Shown in pieces: positions 60,953-64,000 of a stretch of DNA of 64,000 bases (position 1 is the stretch's first letter; the number at the start of each line of letters is the position of its first letter). The notes under the pieces are model-generated. The model saw nothing but the letters and a program-made list of their open reading frames with translations, made no database searches and was not told the origin of the DNA. The DNA is taken from the NCBI GenBank assembly GCA_947044405.1, contig CAMRHE010000648.1, forward strand, positions 620,001-684,000, given 5' to 3'. The translations under genes and the position numbers were made by a program. This DNA is from Leptodactylus fallax (taxonomy: Eukaryota > Chordata > Amphibia > Anura > Leptodactylidae).

Positions 60953-61974
60953 TTAATATTTAGTAGATCCTCCTTTTGGAAAAATAAAAGCCCCTTGTTG
61001 CTTCTTGTTTTTTTTTATTTTTTCCTGGGTTTTGGGGGGGGGTTTTTTTCCCTTTTTCTTTTTTAAAAAAATTTCTTTTTTTTTGTTTTTTTTTGTTGGG
61101 GGTTGTGGGGCCCCCCCTTTTTTTTTTTTCTCAAAAAGGTTCAATGATATTCAGGTCTGGGGACTGGGATGGCCATTCCAGAACATTGTAATTGTTCCTC
61201 TGCATGAATGCCTGAGTAGATTTGGAGCTGTGTTTTGGATCATTGTCTTGCTGAAATATCCATCCCCGGGGTAACTTCAAATTCGTCACTGATTCTTGTA
61301 CATTATTCTCAAGAATCTGCTGAACGAGAGAAACCATGCGACCCTCAACTTTAACAAGATTCCCGGTGCCGGCATTGGCCACACAGCCCCAAAGCATGAT
61401 GGAACCTCCACCAAATTTTACAGTGGGTAGCAAGTGTTTATCTTGGAATGCTGTGTTTTTTTTTACGCCATGCATAACGCCTTTTTGTATGACCAAACAA
61501 CTCAATCTTTGTTTCATCAGTCCACAGGACCTTCTTCCAAAATGAAGCTGGCTTGTCCAAATGTGCTTTTGTATACCTCAGGCGACTCTGTTTGTGGCGT
61601 GCTTTCAGAAACGGCTTCTTTCGCATCACTCTCCCATACAGCTTATCCTTGTTCAAAGTGTGCTGTATTGTTGACCGATGCACAGTGACACCATCTGCAG
61701 CAAGATGATGCTGCAGCTCTTTGGAGGTGGTCTGTGGATTGTCCTTGGCTGTTCTCACCATTCTTCTTCTCTGCCTTTCTGATATTTTTCTTGGCCTGCC
61801 ACTTCTGGGCTTAACAAGAACTGTCCCTGTGGTCTTCCATTTCCTTACTATGTTCCTCACAGTGGAAACTGACAGGTTAAATCTCTGAGACAACTTTTTG
61901 TATCCTTCCCCTGAACAACTATGTTGAACAATCTTTGTTTTCAGATCATTTGAGAGTTGTTTTGAGGAGCCCAT
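60953..61974 (-). pseudogene. Tc1 family A transposase, frameshifted and partly unreadable
   Basis: The ATG is at 61974 (MGSSKQLSND). The reading is normal to GHTKRRYAW, then the same 9-A run as copy A4 (61449-61457) shifts it by one. The downstream frame (61131-61517) keeps [19 protein letters not shown] and SPDLNIIE. An in-frame local change replaces MDSTQYQQ by MVSLVQQ near 61330. The next 160 bp are smeared, and the last codons (KGGSTKY) reappear before the TAA at 60953. T88A-type changes such as RTAKDN for RTVKDN also occur. Confidence 0.85.
60977..61136. other. Second homopolymer-smeared stretch inside a Tc1 copy
   Basis: Between two perfectly readable family A blocks the sequence becomes runs of T, G, C and A, for example GGGTTTTGGGGGGGGGG-like and TTTTTTTTTT runs, while keeping the approximate order and length of the normal transposase segment (normal: about 170 bp; here 160). 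It is the same kind of degradation as at 3140-3783 and is best read as a local base-calling or polishing failure. Confidence 0.8.
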
Positions 61975-62426
61975 GATGCCACTCTTCAGAGGAGATTCAA
62001 ATAGGAGAACAACTTGCAATTGGCCACCTTAAATACCTTTTCTCATGATTGGATACACCTGGCTATGAAGTTCAAAGCTCAGTGAGGTTACAAAACCAAT
62101 TTTGTGCTTCAGTAAGTCAGTAAAAAGTGGTTAGGAGTATTCAAATCAATAAAATGATAAGGGTACCCAAATTTTTGCACCGGTCAAATTTTGGTTTAAT
62201 GCATATTGCACATTTTCTGTTAGTACAATAAACCTCATTTCAATCCTGAAATATTACTGTGTCCATCAGTTATTAGATATATCAAATTGAAATGGCTGTT
62301 GCAAACACCCAAATATTTAGAATTAAAAATGATTAAGATTAATAGGGGTGCCCAAACTTTTTCATATGACTGTATATACACATACATACTGTATATATAT
62401 ACCTTGTATAAATATATATATATATA

Positions 62427-64000
62427 CAGTGGGGAAAAAAAAGTATTTAGTCAGCCACCAATTGTGCAAGTTCTCCCACTTAAAAAGATGAGAGAGGCCT
62501 GTAATTGACATCATAGGTAGACCTCAACTATGAGAGACAAAATGAGAAAACAAATCCAGAAAATCACATTGTCTGATTTTTAAAGAATTTATTTGCAAAT
62601 TATGGTGGAAAATAAGTATTTGGTCAATTACAAAAGTTCATCTCAATACTTTGTTATATATCCTTTGTTGGCAATGACAGAGGTCAAATGTTTCCTGTAA
62701 GTCTTCACAAGGTTGGCACACACTGTTGCTGGTATGTTGGCCCATTCCTCCATGCAGATCTCCTCTAGAGCAGAGATTTTTTAGGGCTGTCGCTGGGCAA
62801 CATGGACTTTCAACTCCCTCCAAAAGTTTTCTATGGGATTGAGATCTCGAGACTGGCTAGGCCACTCCAGGACCTTGAAATGCTTCTTACGAGGCCACTC
62901 CTTCATTGCCCTGGCGGTGTACTTGGGATCATTGTCATGCTGAAAGACCCAGCCATGTTTCATCTTCAATGCCCTTGCTGATGGAAGGAGGTTTGCACTC
63001 AAAATCTCACGATACATAACCCCATTCATTTTCTCATGTACACGGATCAGTCATCCTGGTCCCTTTGCAGAGAAACAGCCCCAAAGCATGATGTTGCCAC
63101 CCCCATGCTTCACAGTAGGTATGGTGTTCTTTGGATGCAACTCAGCATTCACTCTCCTCCAAACACAATGAATTATGTTTCTACCAAACAGTTCTACTTT
63201 GGTTTCATCTGACCATATGACATTCTCCCAATACTCTTCTGGAACATCCAAATGCTCTCTAGCAAACTTCAGACGGGCCCGGATATGTACTGGCTTAAGC
63301 AGGGGGACACGTCTGGCACTGCAGGATCTGAGTCCCTCGCAGCGTAGTGTGTTACTGACGGTAGCCTTTGTTACGTTAATCCCAGCTTTCTGCAGGTCAT
63401 TCACTAGGTACCCCTGTGTGGTTCTGGGATATTTTCTCACCATTCTTGTGATCATTTTGATCCCAGGGGGTGAGATCTTGTGTGGATCCCCTGATCGAGG
63501 GAGATTATCAGTGGTCTTGTATGTCCTCCATTTTCTAATTATTGCTCCCACAGTTGATTTCTTCACACCAAGCTGCTTGCCTATTGCAGATTCAGTCTTC
63601 CCAGCCTGGTGCAGGTCTACAATTTTGTTTCTGGTGTCCTTCCACAGCTCTTTGGTCTTCTTCATAGTGGAGTTTGGAGTGTGACTGTTTGAGGTTGTGG
63701 ACAGGTGTCTTTTATACTGATAACAATGTCAAACAGGAGCCATTACTACAGGTAATGAGTGGAGGACAGAGGAGCCTCTTAAAGGAGAAGTTACAGGTCT
63801 GTGAGAGCCAGAAATCTTGCTTGTTTGTAGGTGACCAAATACTTAAATTCCAGCATAATTTGCAAATAAATTCTTAAAAAATCAGACAATGTGATTTTCT
63901 AGATATGTTTTCTCATTTTGTCTCTCATAGTTGAGGTCTACCTATGATGACAATTACAGGCCGGCCTCATCTTTTTAAGTGGGAGAACTTGCACAATTGG
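62427..64000 (-). mobile_element. Tc1/mariner family C, cut by the window end
   Basis: The left terminus CAGTGGGGAAAAAAAAGTAT follows a TA at 62425-62426, only 52 bp from the end of copy A5. The right inverted repeat (GTGGGAGAACTTGCACAATT) is running out at 64000; about 30 bp should be missing. The repeats are long, with the inner copy AAGTATTTGGTCA near 62610. This family is widespread in fishes and frogs, from memory. Confidence 0.9.
62643..63665 (-). pseudogene. Tc1 family C transposase, two nonsense codons
   Basis: The ATG at 63665 ([10 protein letters not shown]) begins a frame of exactly 340 codons that never shifts. It has D153 (IWSDETK), a TGA at codon 205 (SAKGPG then stop then LIRVHEK), D244 (QHDNDPKYT), E279 ([11 protein letters not shown]), a TAA at codon 295 (AQRQP then stop then KISALEE), and the family end KGYITKY with TGA at 62643. 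The TGA fits a CpG-type CGA to TGA change and the TAA an AAA to TAA change. SRDLNP replaces the usual SPDLNP. Two stops remove catalytic residues, so this copy is dead. Confidence 0.92.

Larger units (their letters stand above)
60725..62372 (-). mobile_element. Tc1/mariner family A, copy A5, with a smeared internal stretch
   Basis: Both termini and TA duplications (60723-60724 and 62373-62374) are present and the long inverted repeats are intact. The interior between 60977 and 61136 is corrupted into homopolymers. The flanks are TA-rich (TATATA on both sides), like copy A2. Confidence 0.9.

Overview
The window looks like nuclear DNA from a vertebrate, most likely an anuran amphibian. The evidence is long introns packed with cut-and-paste transposons: several Tc1 families, TTAA-flanked T2/Kolobok-like MITEs, hAT MITEs with 8-bp target duplications and an L2 LINE. 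It is not prokaryotic, and almost all long open frames are transposon remains or chance. The species call is an inference from repeat types.

The only host gene I can support is the 5' part of mtss1 (MIM, an I-BAR/IMD actin- and membrane-binding protein) on the minus strand. Coding exon 1 (46346-46417) encodes the first 24 residues and ends in a GT donor. A 62-bp exon 2 (1801-1862), with a good acceptor and donor, continues in phase with residues SYPTWEDF and KLQSQLR. Positions 1863-46345 are therefore intron 1 (about 44.5 kb), 1-1800 is the start of intron 2, and 46418 to about 46980 is a CpG-rich promoter/5'UTR region. Positions 47000-64000 are upstream intergenic DNA.

Repeats by region. 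2245-5420: two head-to-tail copies of Tc1 family A, with a base-smeared stretch between them that looks like bad consensus sequence. 10519-11095: a 569-bp fold-back MITE with TTAA duplications. 13692-14230: an internally deleted Tc1 element. 15375-17022: a near-intact family A element. 19360-22709: a nearly full-length L2 LINE. 26960-27600: an old Tc1 relic of another lineage. 31086-33049: a TTAA MITE split by a family A element. 47581-48526: a hAT element carrying a 31-bp minisatellite. 50702-51349: a 65-bp minisatellite. 54435-56053: Tc1 family B with one frameshift. 60725-62372: a family A element with a second smeared stretch. 62427 to the end: Tc1 family C with two nonsense codons, cut by the window edge.

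The transposons do not work with the host gene. They are insertions of different ages. Family A looks recent: one copy (4170-5192) has an uninterrupted 340-residue DD34E transposase and another (15771-16787) is broken only in its last few codons. Everything between the named elements is degraded dispersed repeat or sequence in which I see no gene.
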